A stretch of 64,000 bases of DNA from Ferrovibrio sp. MS7 (GCF_038404985.1 NZ_JBBKBA010000001.1:772001-836000), one strand, 5' to 3'; numbered from the stretch's first letter, positions 1 to 9,388 are shown. The notes: a model not told the origin generated them from the letters alone. Numbers and translations: made by a program.

Positions 1-247
1 AGATCCAGCGGATCACGGTTCTGTCGCCCTCGACAAATACCGGCCGCACGCATTCGCTTTCCACGCTCTGCACGCGTGCCAGCACCGCGCGTTCATGCGC
101 CACCAGATTGGCGCGGCCACGGCGCGGCGGTTCGGTCAGGTTCTCCTGCATCGTCGCCGCTTCCGTATAGAAACGCTCGATGGCGGTGTCATGGGCACCG
201 CTTTCCACCAGGGCGATAAAGGCTTCCAATGTGGCAGGGTTCGGCAT
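1..247 (-). CDS. SnoaL/NTF2-like protein, 3' part cut by window edge
   Basis: The minus strand reads MPNPATLEAFIALVESG from an ATG at 247 and stays open for 82 codons to the window edge, so the C-terminus is missing. The pattern (an N-terminal helix, then AIERFYTEAATMQENL, then an RGRANLVAHE segment and strands such as VFVEGDRTVIRWI) is that of the SnoaL-like/NTF2-fold family, small alpha+beta cone proteins that act as polyketide cyclases, isomerases or binding domains. Which of these it is cannot be told from the fragment. It is divergent from the small membrane protein at 361. Confidence 0.7.
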   Translation of the reverse strand, partial: MPNPATLEAFIALVESGAHDTAIERFYTEAATMQENLTEPPRRGRANLVAHERAVLARVQSVESECVRPVFVEGDRTVIRWI

Positions 248-360
248 CCCGTTGTTCCCTCTGGTTTTCTATTTTAGGTCGCGGTCAAACGTCGCAGGCG
301 GTTGTCCCCGGCTTGCGCCGCGCCAAGTGAAGGCGTGTAGTAGCCCCAGGAGTAAACGCC

Positions 361-621
361 ATGCACAGCAACAGCGACAAGATTTTTGGTATCGGCATCA
401 CACTGGCCCTGATCGGCGCCCTGATCGGCGCCGCGGTGATGAGCGTGCGCTTCTGGACCAATATGGGTGCCGACCTGGATGATGCCGCCGTGGTGCCGTT
501 GATTCTCGGCGTGGTGCTCAGTCTGGTGCTTGGCGGCGCTGTGGTCGGCATCTACCTCTATGGCCGCCGCCAGGAAATCAACCGCGACCTGAAGAATTCC
601 AAAACCCCCGGCGAGTTCTAG
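361..621 (+). CDS. Small two-helix membrane protein, unknown function
   Basis: An 86-residue protein with two hydrophobic segments, about residues 9-28 (FGIGITLALIGALIGAAVMS) and 44-66 (VVPLILGVVLSLVLGGAVV), then a charged tail (YGRRQEINRDLKNS). A purine-rich AGGAGT lies about 9 bases before the ATG, which supports the start. It overlaps the end of the convergent gene at 618 by four bases. No family is recognised; it is probably an inner-membrane protein with both ends on the same side. The antisense ORF in this stretch has an unlikely arginine/threonine-rich composition and was rejected. Confidence 0.6.
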   Translation: MHSNSDKIFGIGITLALIGALIGAAVMSVRFWTNMGADLDDAAVVPLILGVVLSLVLGGAVVGIYLYGRRQEINRDLKNSKTPGEF

Positions 622-1274
622 AACAGCGTAAACGTGTTCCCGACCAGGCCGAGCGGCCAGCGGCCGGCTTCGAACAGGCGGAACTTGGCGGCGAAGGCAT
701 GTTCCTCGCCGCTATCGTCATCCTCGTTATAGTCATTGCCCTGGGCGGCCAGCACCAGCGCGGCTTGATACGCCGCCTGCCCCGCAGCCTGGGCGGCGGC
801 GCGGATCAATCCGTCATCGACGATGCCGGCGCGCGCGGCGGCGGCAACGGCCTTGATCTGCGCCAGTTCGGTGGCGCGCAAGGCCACATGGTTCAGCGCC
901 ACTTCGAGATCATAGCTCGGCAGCCATTGCTCGGCCTGCTCCAGCAAAGCCTGATGCGCCTGTTCTTCCGCTTCCCAGAATTGCGCGTCCCAATCCTGCT
1001 CGGCAGCGAGTGCCGCGGCTTCGCGCCAGCCTTCTAGGCCGCTGACATTGACATCGAGAAAGCCTAAACCCGCGCAATAGCTTTCGGCCCAGATCAGTTG
1101 TGTATTCTTGATCGGCCGGCCGGTCTGGCTGAACCAGTCGATATTCGGTAGCAGCCGCGCCAGGCGTGCCACCGCGCGCAGGCCGGCAATCGCCTCGGCG
1201 CCGGGGATCAGGTCTTCGAGTTCGTCCTCGAAATGGCTGCCCTGGGAGCCATCATCGTCATTCGCGGCGCTCAT
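618..1274 (-). CDS. Hypothetical alanine-rich protein downstream of gentisate dioxygenase
   Basis: About 218 residues. The start is placed at 1274 because its ATG overlaps the TGA of the upstream dioxygenase gene (ATGA), which suggests translational coupling; an extension nine codons upstream exists but lies inside that gene. The N-terminus is acidic (DDDGSQGSHFEDELEDL). A central stretch is rich in Ala, Glu and Trp and probably helical, and a second acidic patch (NEDDDSGEEH) lies near the C-terminus. No transmembrane segment or signal peptide is seen. I do not recognise the family. The overlap with the dioxygenase implies co-transcription and perhaps a role in the same aromatic-acid pathway, which is inference only. 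Confidence 0.6.
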   Translation of the reverse strand: MSAANDDDGSQGSHFEDELEDLIPGAEAIAGLRAVARLARLLPNIDWFSQTGRPIKNTQLIWAESYCAGLGFLDVNVSGLEGWREAAALAAEQDWDAQFWEAEEQAHQALLEQAEQWLPSYDLEVALNHVALRATELAQIKAVAAAARAGIVDDGLIRAAAQAAGQAAYQAALVLAAQGNDYNEDDDSGEEHAFAAKFRLFEAGRWPLGLVGNTFTLF

Positions 1275-2335
1275 CAGCGGTTGCCCCGGCTTTCGCGCCA
1301 CAGCCCGAGCTTCTTCTGCACCGGACGATCCGAGAAGCTGAACAGCACGGCATCGCCGTTCGGCGCATGATGGCTCACCGGGATCCAGCTCGGCACCACG
1401 AAGGTGTCGCGCTTCACCCAGTCAAAGCGTTCCTCGCCCACCATGGAATAGCCGCTGCCTTCCACGATGTTGAACACCGTGGCATCGGTGCTGCGATAGC
1501 GTTCGCCGTCGAAGCCCTTGGGCAGGAGCTGCATGAAGGTGGCGATGGTTGGCATGGCGTAGTCGCCGGTGGCGGGATTCACATACTGCATCTTGAGGCC
1601 GTGGCAGGCATCCCAGGCCTCGGCGCGGCGCATGGTGTCGAGCGCCTCGCGGGTGCGGCGGTAGGGATAGTTGAAGATTGGCGAGGTAGGCGTCGCCGGT
1701 TCGTAATCCAGCGGCAAGAGGCCGGCGCCATAGCGCGCCAGGCTGTCGCCGACCGGCTTGGACAGCGGCTGGGTTTCCTCGGCGCCGCGTTCCATGAAGG
1801 AACAATCGAGCGCCTGGATCAGCGGAATGTCGAGGCCATCCATCCACACCATCGGCTCTGCGGAGTCGTTGCCATGGTCATGCCAGGTCCAGGAGGGCGT
1901 GATGACGAAGTCGCCTTCCTCCATGATGGTCTTCTCGCCATCCACCGCCGTGTAGGCGCCGCTGCCCTCGACCACGAAACGCAAAGCCGACTGCGTATGG
2001 CGGTGCGCCGGCGCGACTTCGCCAGGCAGAATGAGCTGCAGGCCGGCATAGAGCGAGGTGGTGATGCGCGACTGGCCGGGCAGGCCGGGATTTTCCAGGA
2101 TCAGCACGCGGCGCTCGGCCTCGCGGGCGGTGATCAGTGTGCCGGCTTCCATGATGTAGGGGCGCAACGCCGCGTATTGCCAGAAGGCGGCGCGGCAATC
2201 GCTTTTCGGCTGCGGCAGCACCAGGCCATGCAGCACCTCCCAGAGCGGCGTCAGCTTCTGGCTGCCGATGCGCTGGTAATAGGCCTGGCGCGCCGCTTTT
2301 ACATCATCGGGGGCGCCTTGCTGCGATGCCATCAT
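1274..2335 (-). CDS. Gentisate 1,2-dioxygenase
   Basis: A 353-residue bicupin typical in length for gentisate 1,2-dioxygenase, the Fe(II) enzyme that opens gentisate (2,5-dihydroxybenzoate) to maleylpyruvate in the cytoplasm. The first cupin carries the metal-binding pattern HRHTQSALRFVVEG and, further on, TPSWTWHDHGND; the second cupin has the VEGSGYS and VVPSWIPVSHHA segments. A Shine-Dalgarno AGGAG lies seven bases before the first of two adjacent ATGs. The maleylpyruvate isomerase and fumarylpyruvate hydrolase genes that normally accompany this step are not in the window, so the rest of the pathway must be elsewhere or the true substrate is a related hydroxybenzoate. Confidence 0.9.
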   Translation of the reverse strand: MMASQQGAPDDVKAARQAYYQRIGSQKLTPLWEVLHGLVLPQPKSDCRAAFWQYAALRPYIMEAGTLITAREAERRVLILENPGLPGQSRITTSLYAGLQLILPGEVAPAHRHTQSALRFVVEGSGAYTAVDGEKTIMEEGDFVITPSWTWHDHGNDSAEPMVWMDGLDIPLIQALDCSFMERGAEETQPLSKPVGDSLARYGAGLLPLDYEPATPTSPIFNYPYRRTREALDTMRRAEAWDACHGLKMQYVNPATGDYAMPTIATFMQLLPKGFDGERYRSTDATVFNIVEGSGYSMVGEERFDWVKRDTFVVPSWIPVSHHAPNGDAVLFSFSDRPVQKKLGLWRESRGNR

Positions 2336-2380
2336 GGGGGTCTCCTGCCTTTACGCCTTATTCTAACCGCCTCGGCGGCA

Positions 2381-2423
2381 AGAAAAAACGCCCGACCTGC
2401 CGGGACGGCACGGACCGGGCGTT
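2381..2423 (-). terminator. Rho-independent terminator after the response regulator
   Basis: Read on the minus strand, AACGCCCG pairs with CGGGCGTT (plus positions 2416-2423 and 2387-2394) and is followed by a run of Ts (plus 2383-2388). It lies between the response regulator gene ending at 2586 and the dioxygenase starting at 2335, so the two minus-strand genes are probably separate transcription units. The remaining intergenic bases up to 2585 show nothing else that can be supported. Confidence 0.75.
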
Positions 2424-2585
2424 CGCTCATGCATGAGGGAGTGGCGGGGGACACCATCCCTCAGAGCAGGGGTAAGCCGGAACGGGGGGAGTTCCAGCAG
2501 CGGCGAAGGCGGGGGAGCCCGTCGCCGATACGCTGCATATGGGAGCCGATTCGTGCGCCGCCAAGGGGGCCGCAAATATTTCGTT

Positions 2586-3272
2586 TTAGGCCTCAGCCTT
2601 GAGGCGATAACCGATGCCGGGCTCAGTCTGCAGCAGCATGGCGCGGGCCGGGTTTGGCTCGATTTTGTCGCGCAGCTTTTTCACCAGCACGCGCAGCGAC
2701 TGGCGCTCATGTTCGCCATCGTGGTTCCACAATTCCTTGGCGATGGCGTCCAGCGGCACCACCTGGCCGGCCCGTGTCGCCAGCAGCACCAGCAGCCGGT
2801 ATTGCATGACGCTGAGGCGTACCTGACGCTGCCCCACCATGGCGACATGCTGCAGCTTCGAAACGCTCAGGATGCCCGCCCGCACGGTGTCGGATTCTTC
2901 CGTGGCCGCCTCGCGCCGCAACGCCGCGCGCACCCGCGCCAGCAGCTCGCCGAGATCATAGGGCTTGGTCACATAGTCGACCGCGCCGGCATCCAGCGCC
3001 GCCACCTTGCTTTCGGTATCCTCATGGCCGGACACCACAATTACCTTGTAGGGGCGCCGCTCGGGGAGCTGCTTCAGCAGGTCCAGGCCGCCTACTTCGG
3101 GCATCACCAGATCCAGCAGCATGAGATCGAAGCTGGCGCCGCGCAGTTCATTCAGGGCGGCGGCGGCATTCTCCACCTCGGTCACCTGATAGCCGGCGGC
3201 GGTCAATGCCGTGTGCAGATATTGCCGGTCCACCGGGGAATCATCGACCACCAGAAGATTCGGGCCAGCCAT
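2586..3272 (-). CDS. OmpR/PhoB-type response regulator (orphan)
   Basis: A 228-residue two-domain regulator. The receiver domain (about 1-120) has the acidic pair D10-D11, the phosphoacceptor D54 in LLDLVMP, the VVSG switch segment and K103 in YVTKPYDLGELLARVRA. The C-terminal winged-helix domain (about 135-225) ends with the usual LRVLVKKLRDKIE recognition helix and GIGYRL wing. No histidine kinase gene is adjacent, so the partner is unknown. The upstream region to 3470 holds a perfect 12-bp palindrome (TGCATCGATGCA, 3381-3392) and a hairpin at 3333-3356, which could be regulatory sites of this gene. Confidence 0.88.
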   Translation of the reverse strand: MAGPNLLVVDDSPVDRQYLHTALTAAGYQVTEVENAAAALNELRGASFDLMLLDLVMPEVGGLDLLKQLPERRPYKVIVVSGHEDTESKVAALDAGAVDYVTKPYDLGELLARVRAALRREAATEESDTVRAGILSVSKLQHVAMVGQRQVRLSVMQYRLLVLLATRAGQVVPLDAIAKELWNHDGEHERQSLRVLVKKLRDKIEPNPARAMLLQTEPGIGYRLKAEA

Positions 3273-3469
3273 GCTTGGTTTCCACCATGCCTTTAATTAA
3301 GAGCGGTGCCTGCTTCGGGGTTCCCCTTAGCCGGTCGCCTCCCTGGCGACTACCGGCCCGGCAAGTATGGCGGGCAAGGCTGCATCGATGCAAGCGGTGC
3401 CATCATAATTCGCCCGATACTGTCTTATTGCGAGTGCAATTCACTTTAATTGAGAAAATTACCCGGCGC

Positions 3470-3500
3470 TTGACCTTCCCATGATGGGAGGCCCTATCTA
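3470..3500 (+). promoter_or_regulatory. MerR/CueR-type promoter of copA
   Basis: A -35 element TTGACC (3470-3475) and a -10 element TATCTA (3495-3500) are separated by 19 bases, the over-long spacer typical of promoters activated by MerR-family regulators. The spacer contains the dyad CCCATgATGGG (3478-3488), the expected place for a CueR operator. The copA ATG begins only six bases after the -10, so transcription should begin at or next to the start codon. Confidence 0.8.
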
Positions 3501-3506
3501 ACCCCC

Positions 3507-5840
3507 ATGAACCAGATGAACGCCCTGATTGGCGGGTCTCCCGCCGCCCATCCCGCCGCCGCCCAGCCCGGCTCCAAGCCCGGCCCCCAGTCCGGCCCCC
3601 AGTCCGGCGCTGCCAGCGGTCCCGTCACCGACCTCGCTATCGAGGGCATGACCTGTGCTGCCTGCGCCAGCCGCGTCGAGGCAGCACTGCGCAAGGTGCC
3701 GGGCGTGCGCGAGGCAGCGGTCAACCTCGCCACCGAGACGGCGCGGGTCACCTGGAATGCGTCCCCTGGCGCAGCAATGGGTGATGAAACCGCTTTGCTG
3801 ACAGCGGTGAGCAAGGCCGGCTACAGCGCCACCGCGCAGGCTCCGGAAGCCATCCCGGCGCCGCGCCCGGATACCGTCACGCCGCTGAAATTCCAGGCCA
3901 TCGCCGCGCTGCTGCTCACCCTGCCACTGATGCTCGACATGGCGGCGATGTGGGCCGGGCTGCCGCACCTGATGCTGCCGGTCTGGGCGCAGGCGGTGCT
4001 GGCCGGCATCGTGCAGTTCGGCTTCGGCGCGCGCTTCTATGCCGGCGCCTGGCGGGCGCTCAAGGCTGGCAGCGGCAACATGGATCTGCTGGTGGCGCTC
4101 GGCACCTCGGCGGCCTATGGCCTCAGCCTGTGGGTGGTCTACCGCCATGGCTCCCACGGTAGTCACGCATTGTATTTCGAGGGCGCCGCGGCGGTGATCA
4201 GCTTCGTGCTGCTCGGCAAGTGGCTGGAGGCGCGCGCCAAGCGCCGCACCGCCGATGCCCTGGATGCATTGTTGAAGCTGAAACCAGCCGAGGCGCATCG
4301 CCGCCGCGAGGATGGCAGCATCGAGGATATCGCCGCCGGCCGCATCCGGCTCGGCGACCTGCTGCTGGTGCGCGCCGGCGAGGCGCTGCCCGCTGATGGC
4401 GTGGTGGTGGAAGGCCGCGCCAGCGTCGATGAAAGCATGCTCACTGGCGAAAGCCTGCCGGTGGAGAAAGCCATCGGCGACCGCGTGGTGGCCGGTGCGG
4501 TGAACCGCGATGGCAGCCTGTTGCTGCGTGCCACGGCGGTGGCGCAGGAAACCATGCTGGCGCGTATCGTGCGCGCGGTGGCGGCGGCGCAGGCGGCCAA
4601 GGCGCCGATCCAGCGCCGCGTCGATCAGGTCTCTGCCGTGTTCGTGCCGGTGGTGGTGTTGCTCGCCCTGATCAGCTTCGGCCTCTGGGCCGCACTCGGT
4701 GGCGATATCGAACAGGCCATCATCAACGCCGTGGCGGTGCTGGTGATCGCCTGTCCCTGTGCGCTCGGCCTCGCCACACCTGCAGCGTTGATGACCGGCA
4801 GCGGTGCCGCCGCGCGCGCTGGCATCCTGGTGCGCGATGCGGAAGTGCTGGAACGCGCCGGCAAGATCAAGGTGGTGGCTTTTGATAAGACCGGCACGCT
4901 CACCGAAGGCAAGCCGGCGGTGACGGACCTCATTCCGGGCCGTATCGCTGAAGAGGGCGGCATCACCGAGGCTGCATTGCTCAGGCTCGCCGCAGCCCTG
5001 CAGGCCGGTTCCGGCCATCCGCTGGCAGCAGCCCTGCGCCAGCGCGCCGCCGGCATCGAACTGCCAGCATTGACCGCGTTCCGCGACCATGCCGGCTTCG
5101 GTGTCTCAGGGGTTGTCGAAGGCCGTCGCCTGCTGCTCGGCACCGCGCGGCTGCTGCAATCGGAAGGCATCGATGTCGCCGCCTGGAAACAGCGCGCACA
5201 GGATCTGCAGCGCCAGGGCCGCACAGTGTCGTGGCTCGCCGCCGCCGATGGCACGCTGCTCGGCATGATCGGTTTCGCCGACCGTCCGAAGCAGAGTGCG
5301 GCGCGCGCCGTGGCGCGGCTCAAAGCCCGTGGCATCGCGGTGGCGATGCTCTCCGGCGATGCCCAGGGCGCGGCGGAAAGCGTGGCGCATGTGCTCGGCA
5401 TCGATCATGTGGAAGCGGAAATCCTGCCCGAACAGAAGGCGGCGGCGGTGCAAAGGCTGCGCGCCCGCTTCGGTGCCGTGGCGATGGTGGGCGATGGCGT
5501 CAACGATGCACCGGCCTTGAGCGAAGCCGATCTCGGCATTGCCATGGGCGGCGGCACCGATGCTGCTATCGGCGTTGCCGGCATCACGGTGATGCGCGGC
5601 GATCCTGCCCTGGTGGCCGATGCGCTGGAAATCTCCGAACGCACCGAAGCCACCATCCGGCAGAATCTGTTCTGGGCCTTTATCTACAACCTTGTCGGAT
5701 TGCCGCTGGCTGCCTTCGGCCTGCTCAACCCGGTGATGGCGGGCGCGGCGATGGCGTTGTCCAGTGTCAGTGTGCTGGCCAATGCCCTGCGGCTGAAAGG
5801 CTGGCGCCCGGCCGCTTCGGAGACAGGAGACAACGCATGA
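3507..5840 (+). CDS. copA: Copper-translocating P-type ATPase (CopA)
   Basis: A 777-residue P1B-type ATPase that exports Cu(I) across the inner membrane at the cost of ATP. A Pro/Gln/Ser-rich N-terminal tail with short tandem repeats (about 11-40) precedes one heavy-metal-associated domain with the ligand motif GMTCAAC (47-53). Membrane helices, the actuator TGES motif, the transmembrane CPC motif (C416-P-C418), the phosphorylation motif DKTGT (D460), the SGHPLAAAL segment and GDGVNDAP follow in the usual order. The sequence is complete with no disrupted motif. It overlaps the cueR start by four bases and lies behind a MerR-type promoter, so CueR should induce it with copper. No SD is visible before the ATG. 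Confidence 0.95.
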   Translation: MNQMNALIGGSPAAHPAAAQPGSKPGPQSGPQSGAASGPVTDLAIEGMTCAACASRVEAALRKVPGVREAAVNLATETARVTWNASPGAAMGDETALLTAVSKAGYSATAQAPEAIPAPRPDTVTPLKFQAIAALLLTLPLMLDMAAMWAGLPHLMLPVWAQAVLAGIVQFGFGARFYAGAWRALKAGSGNMDLLVALGTSAAYGLSLWVVYRHGSHGSHALYFEGAAAVISFVLLGKWLEARAKRRTADALDALLKLKPAEAHRRREDGSIEDIAAGRIRLGDLLLVRAGEALPADGVVVEGRASVDESMLTGESLPVEKAIGDRVVAGAVNRDGSLLLRATAVAQETMLARIVRAVAAAQAAKAPIQRRVDQVSAVFVPVVVLLALISFGLWAALGGDIEQAIINAVAVLVIACPCALGLATPAALMTGSGAAARAGILVRDAEVLERAGKIKVVAFDKTGTLTEGKPAVTDLIPGRIAEEGGITEAALLRLAAALQAGSGHPLAAALRQRAAGIELPALTAFRDHAGFGVSGVVEGRRLLLGTARLLQSEGIDVAAWKQRAQDLQRQGRTVSWLAAADGTLLGMIGFADRPKQSAARAVARLKARGIAVAMLSGDAQGAAESVAHVLGIDHVEAEILPEQKAAAVQRLRARFGAVAMVGDGVNDAPALSEADLGIAMGGGTDAAIGVAGITVMRGDPALVADALEISERTEATIRQNLFWAFIYNLVGLPLAAFGLLNPVMAGAAMALSSVSVLANALRLKGWRPAASETGDNA

Positions 5841-6289
5841 AAACCATCGGCGAAGCTGCGGCGGATTCCGGCGTCTCGGCCAAGATGATCCGTTATTACG
5901 AGAGCATCGGCCTGCTGCCCAAGGCCGGCCGCACCGCCGCCGGCTACCGCAGCTACGGCGCGTCCGATGTTCATAACCTGCGTTTCATCCGCCGCGCCCG
6001 CGATCTCGGTTTCAGCCTGGAGGAAATCGCCAAGCTGCTGTCGCTGTGGCGCGACCGCGAACGCTCCAGCGCCGATGTGAAGGCGATTGCCTTGCGCCAT
6101 GTCGCCGAACTCGACCAGCGCATCGCCGAGATGACCGCGATGCGCGGCACGCTCAGCCATCTCGCCGATGCCTGCCATGGCGATGGCCGGCCGCATTGCC
6201 CGATTCTTGATGAACTCGGCGAAGGCCCGAAGCCGCTTGATGGCGATAGCGCGAAGCCACCGGCTGATTGCTGCGCGCCAGCGGAATAG
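5837..6289 (+). CDS. cueR: MerR-family Cu(I)-responsive regulator (CueR)
   Basis: A 150-residue MerR-family activator whose ATG overlaps the copA stop codon (ATGA). The N-terminal winged helix-turn-helix reads [20 protein letters not shown]. The metal-binding loop [11 protein letters not shown] has two cysteines (C113 and C121) separated by seven residues, the spacing used by CueR for linear Cu(I) coordination, and a serine pair lies near position 77 as expected for +1-ion sensors. An extra CC pair occurs near the C-terminus (DCCAPAE). It probably binds the dyad in the copA promoter and activates its own operon; this is inference from position and family. Confidence 0.92.
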   Translation: MKTIGEAAADSGVSAKMIRYYESIGLLPKAGRTAAGYRSYGASDVHNLRFIRRARDLGFSLEEIAKLLSLWRDRERSSADVKAIALRHVAELDQRIAEMTAMRGTLSHLADACHGDGRPHCPILDELGEGPKPLDGDSAKPPADCCAPAE

Positions 6290-6308
6290 GCGGGGTCGTG
6301 CCATAAAT

Positions 6309-6553
6309 CGTCATCGCCGCCGGGCCCTTCGGGCCTGTGCGCCCACGAACGCCGCTGGCGTTCGCGCGCTTACAGTGACCCGGCGATCTCAGCCCGCGTG
6401 TCGCGAGATGCCCGGATCAAGTCCGGGCATGACGATGGTTGATTTAGTTCTAATGTCTCCCCGCCCGCTTTCGCGGGAATGAAGTCAAAAAGCGCGCATA
6501 GCCAGCCCTTCGGGCCTCTGCGCCCACAGCCGCTTCGCGGCTGCGCGCTTAGA
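6309..6553. repeat. Palindromic repeat cluster R1 (composite)
   Basis: The 268-base gap between the convergent cueR and PAS_5 genes is filled with palindromic repeats. An outer element starts CGTCATCGCC and ends in CCGGGCATGACGA near 6435. Inside it lies a second module running from CCTTCGGGCCTGTGCG through CACGAACGCC and GGCGTTCGCG to CTTACAGTGACCC. A further CCCGCTTTCGCGGG hairpin and another copy of the CCTTCGGGCCTCTGCGCCCA half follow to 6553. The same outer and inner modules recur at 43691-43817. No coding signal is seen. Confidence 0.75.
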
Positions 6554-6557
6554 GCCC

Positions 6558-7109
6558 TCAGGCCTCGTCCGCCTCGATGACGCAGAACACCATGTCGACC
6601 CTCTCGCCATTGGTGGAGAGCGGCAGCAGTAGGGTGCCGCGCTCGAACAGTTGGCCGCGCAGCAGCGAGCCCTGGTCATCCTGGGGGCCATAGAAGTGGT
6701 TGCAGTCGTAGACGAAGCTGCGCCGCTCGATCACCACGCGGTAATTCAGCAGCACCTCGTCCCAGGTATCGTCTTTCAGGTGGTGGCCGATATGGTGGCC
6801 CCGCACCGCCCGGCCGGTGGGGTCGAAGCCCCGCATGCGCACCTGGCGGGTGCCAACCAGGCGATAGCGCAGGAAGGGCGGCTCGGCCAGCACCTCGGTC
6901 AGCACGATATCCGGCAGCAAGTCGGGTATTTCCTGCGGCTGGATATCGGCGCGGGCCGGCATCAGGCGGCCCTGGCGCTTCCCGTCCCAGTATTCATAGG
7001 CCCGCCGGATGCGTGGCGAGCAGACCTTAAGAAAGTCCAGGGTCAGCAGGCGTGGATGGCTGGACCGCTTCAGCGCTTCGTCCAGGTCCGGCTCTAGGTC
7101 GGGGGGCAT
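6558..7109 (-). CDS. PAS_5-family sensory protein
   Basis: A 183-residue soluble protein of the PAS_5 family, single-domain PAS-like proteins common in Rhodospirillales and Rhizobiales. Characteristic segments are YWDGKRQGRLMPARADI, IPDLLPDIVLTEV and FLRYRLVGTRQV, followed by a GRELFERGTLLLPL-like beta region near the C-terminus. No output domain is attached, so it probably senses a small ligand and works through protein contacts. It is divergently transcribed from the hybrid kinase at 7218, with 108 bases between them, and a functional link with that kinase is possible but not shown. Confidence 0.8.
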   Translation of the reverse strand: MPPDLEPDLDEALKRSSHPRLLTLDFLKVCSPRIRRAYEYWDGKRQGRLMPARADIQPQEIPDLLPDIVLTEVLAEPPFLRYRLVGTRQVRMRGFDPTGRAVRGHHIGHHLKDDTWDEVLLNYRVVIERRSFVYDCNHFYGPQDDQGSLLRGQLFERGTLLLPLSTNGERVDMVFCVIEADEA

Positions 7110-7217
7110 GGCCGGATAAAACCCGGTTTTGTGCGGTGCCTCAAGCGGTAACTTCCCCCCTTTTCGCGGCTGTGTTACCCTCCAAAGGTTGTAGTTGCAT
7201 CGGGGTCTCCGCCGCTA

Positions 7218-9338
7218 ATGCGCCGTGCGCAATCCATCCTGGGTTACGCCCTGTTCGCCATCATCGCCTTGGCGGTGGCGCTGAACGTCTATGTCCATGT
7301 CGAATTGCGCGGCGATGCCGAGCGCGACGAGGTGGCGGTGATGGAGCGACTGGCGCGCATCCATGGCCAAGACCTGGAAAGCACGCTCGACTCCATCCGC
7401 TATTCGATGGAAAAGGCGGCCCTGCTCTACCGCCTGCTGGACGGCCAGCCGGAACGCTTCCATGCCGAGCTGAAACGGCTGGAAAGTGAGATTCCGCAGA
7501 TACGTGCCATCGGTGTGGTCGACCTGCAGGGCCGCGTCATCCATTCCTCGCGCAGCTATCCGCCGCCGCAGATCGTCCTGGCCGACCGCGAGTATATTTC
7601 CTACTTCATCCAGGGTGGCTCCGCCGCCTCGCGCATTGGCGGCCCGGTGCGCAACAATTATGACGGCCAGTGGCAGATCGGTATGGGCGTACCGCTGCGC
7701 GACGATGCCGGCACGCTGATCGGCGTCGTCACTTCAGTGATCGACCCGGTGCAAATCGCCAGGGATTTCGCCAACGGCATCACCGAGGGCGATTTCGTCG
7801 GCCTGCTGGATGACAAGTTCCGCCTCGTCGCGCGTCATCCCTGGCGCGAGGATGCCATCGGCCGTGCCTATCCCGATGCGCCGGCCTACCGTGCCATGCA
7901 CAACGATCCCAGCCTGCCGATGTTCAGCGGTTTGATCGAAAACACCTTCGATGGCTCGTTGCGCTTCGCCGCCGTGCGCCGGGTCTATGGCGGCACCCTG
8001 GTGCTGGCGGCATCGCGCTCGCAGGACGCGGCGTTGCGCAACTGGCGCAGCCTGGCGGTGCTGGTCAGCGCCGCCTCCGCCGCCACCGTGCTGCTGGCGG
8101 CGCTGGCCACCTGGCAGGCGCGGCGACGCATCGAGACCGAGGAGCGCAAGAATGCCTCACTCGCCTCGCTGAATGTGCAATTGCAGGAACAGACCACGCG
8201 CGCCGAGCGTCTGGCCGCGGCGAAAAGCGAATTCCTCGCCACCATGAGCCATGAGATCCGCACGCCGATGAATGGCGTGCTGGGCATGGCGCAGGCATTG
8301 CAGGCGATGCCGCTGCAGCCCAGCGCGCGCGAGGCGGCAGAGATCATTACCGAAAGCGCCGCCAGCCTGCTGGCGGTGCTGAACGACGTGCTGGATTACT
8401 CGCGGCTCGAGGCCGGCAAGCTGGCGCTGACATCGGCGCCGTTGAGTCTCGCCGCCGTGCTGCGCCATATCGAGGCGCTGTTTGCTTCCGCCGTGCAGGC
8501 CAAGGGGCTGGATTTCCAGGTGCTGGTGGCCGATGGCCTGCCCGATGGCGTGGTCAGCGACGAGGCGCGGCTGCGCCAGATCCTGGTCAACCTGATCGGC
8601 AATGCGGTGAAATTCACCACGCAAGGCTATGTCCGTGTTGCCCTCAGCCGTTCTATCGGCCCGGCCGGGCTGCCGATGCTGCGGCTCGAAGTGGCCGATA
8701 GCGGCCCCGGCATCGCGCCCGAGGCGCAGGCTCATATCTTCGACCGCTTCACCCAGGAAGATGCCTCGATCAGCCGCCGCTTCGGCGGCGCCGGTCTGGG
8801 GCTGGCGATCACCAAGCGTCTGGTGGAACTGCTCGGCGGTCGCATCGGCTGCAGCAGCGAGAAGGATCGCGGTGCGCTGTTCTGGGTCGAACTGCCCTGG
8901 CAGGAAGCGGTGGCGGCAGAGCCCCAGGCTGTAGTCGCCCCGGCGCCGCAGCCGCAGCCCCAGCTTGCCTTGTCCAGCCCGGCGAAGCTGCTCTGCGTCG
9001 ACGACAACCTGGTCAACCGCCGTACCCTGCAGGCCTTGCTGATGCCGTTCGGCTTCGATCTGACCCTGGTGGAAAGCGGCGAGGCGGCGGTGCAGGCGGC
9101 GCGTGGCGCAAGCTTCGACAGCGTGCTGCTGGATATCCACATGCCGGGGATGGATGGCTTCGAGACTTTGCGCGCCCTGCGCAAGCTGCCCGGCACGTCG
9201 CAGGCCCGCATCCTGGCGATGACCGCCGATGTGATGCCGGAGGCGGTGTTGCGCTATGAAAGCGCCGGCTTCCAGGGCGTGGTGGCGAAACCGCTGATCA
9301 TCAAGGATCTGCTCGGCGCCCTCGCCCCGGCGGCTTGA
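7218..9338 (+). CDS. Membrane hybrid histidine kinase with extracytoplasmic sensor and receiver
   Basis: A 706-residue kinase. An N-terminal membrane helix (about 7-27), a periplasmic sensor of about 240 residues with Cache/PDC-like features (ASRIGGPVRNNYDGQWQIGMG, then VTSVIDPVQIARDF) and a second membrane helix (about 277-297) precede a short coiled coil. The HisKA motif SHEIRTPMNG carries the phosphorylatable H345. The ATPase domain has the N box (LIGNAVKF), DSGPGI and GAGLGLAI boxes. After an Ala/Pro/Gln-rich linker, a receiver domain follows with D639 in LLDIHMPGMDG and K in VVAKPL. It has no DNA-binding output, so it probably passes phosphate to a separate regulator. Confidence 0.9.
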   Translation: MRRAQSILGYALFAIIALAVALNVYVHVELRGDAERDEVAVMERLARIHGQDLESTLDSIRYSMEKAALLYRLLDGQPERFHAELKRLESEIPQIRAIGVVDLQGRVIHSSRSYPPPQIVLADREYISYFIQGGSAASRIGGPVRNNYDGQWQIGMGVPLRDDAGTLIGVVTSVIDPVQIARDFANGITEGDFVGLLDDKFRLVARHPWREDAIGRAYPDAPAYRAMHNDPSLPMFSGLIENTFDGSLRFAAVRRVYGGTLVLAASRSQDAALRNWRSLAVLVSAASAATVLLAALATWQARRRIETEERKNASLASLNVQLQEQTTRAERLAAAKSEFLATMSHEIRTPMNGVLGMAQALQAMPLQPSAREAAEIITESAASLLAVLNDVLDYSRLEAGKLALTSAPLSLAAVLRHIEALFASAVQAKGLDFQVLVADGLPDGVVSDEARLRQILVNLIGNAVKFTTQGYVRVALSRSIGPAGLPMLRLEVADSGPGIAPEAQAHIFDRFTQEDASISRRFGGAGLGLAITKRLVELLGGRIGCSSEKDRGALFWVELPWQEAVAAEPQAVVAPAPQPQPQLALSSPAKLLCVDDNLVNRRTLQALLMPFGFDLTLVESGEAAVQAARGASFDSVLLDIHMPGMDGFETLRALRKLPGTSQARILAMTADVMPEAVLRYESAGFQGVVAKPLIIKDLLGALAPAA

Positions 9339-9388
9339 ACGCCCGAGTCCGGCGGCGTGATAGCCGAACCGCCGCGCCAGTACTGGCG

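Noticed and set aside
3333-3356. Terminator in the copA/response-regulator gap
   Set aside because: A stem can form (CCGGT..ACCGG) but there is no T-run on either strand.
3498-5090. Open frame of 530 codons antisense to copA
   Set aside because: His/Gln/Arg-rich composition typical of the mirror frame of GC-rich coding DNA; the opposite strand has complete CopA motifs.
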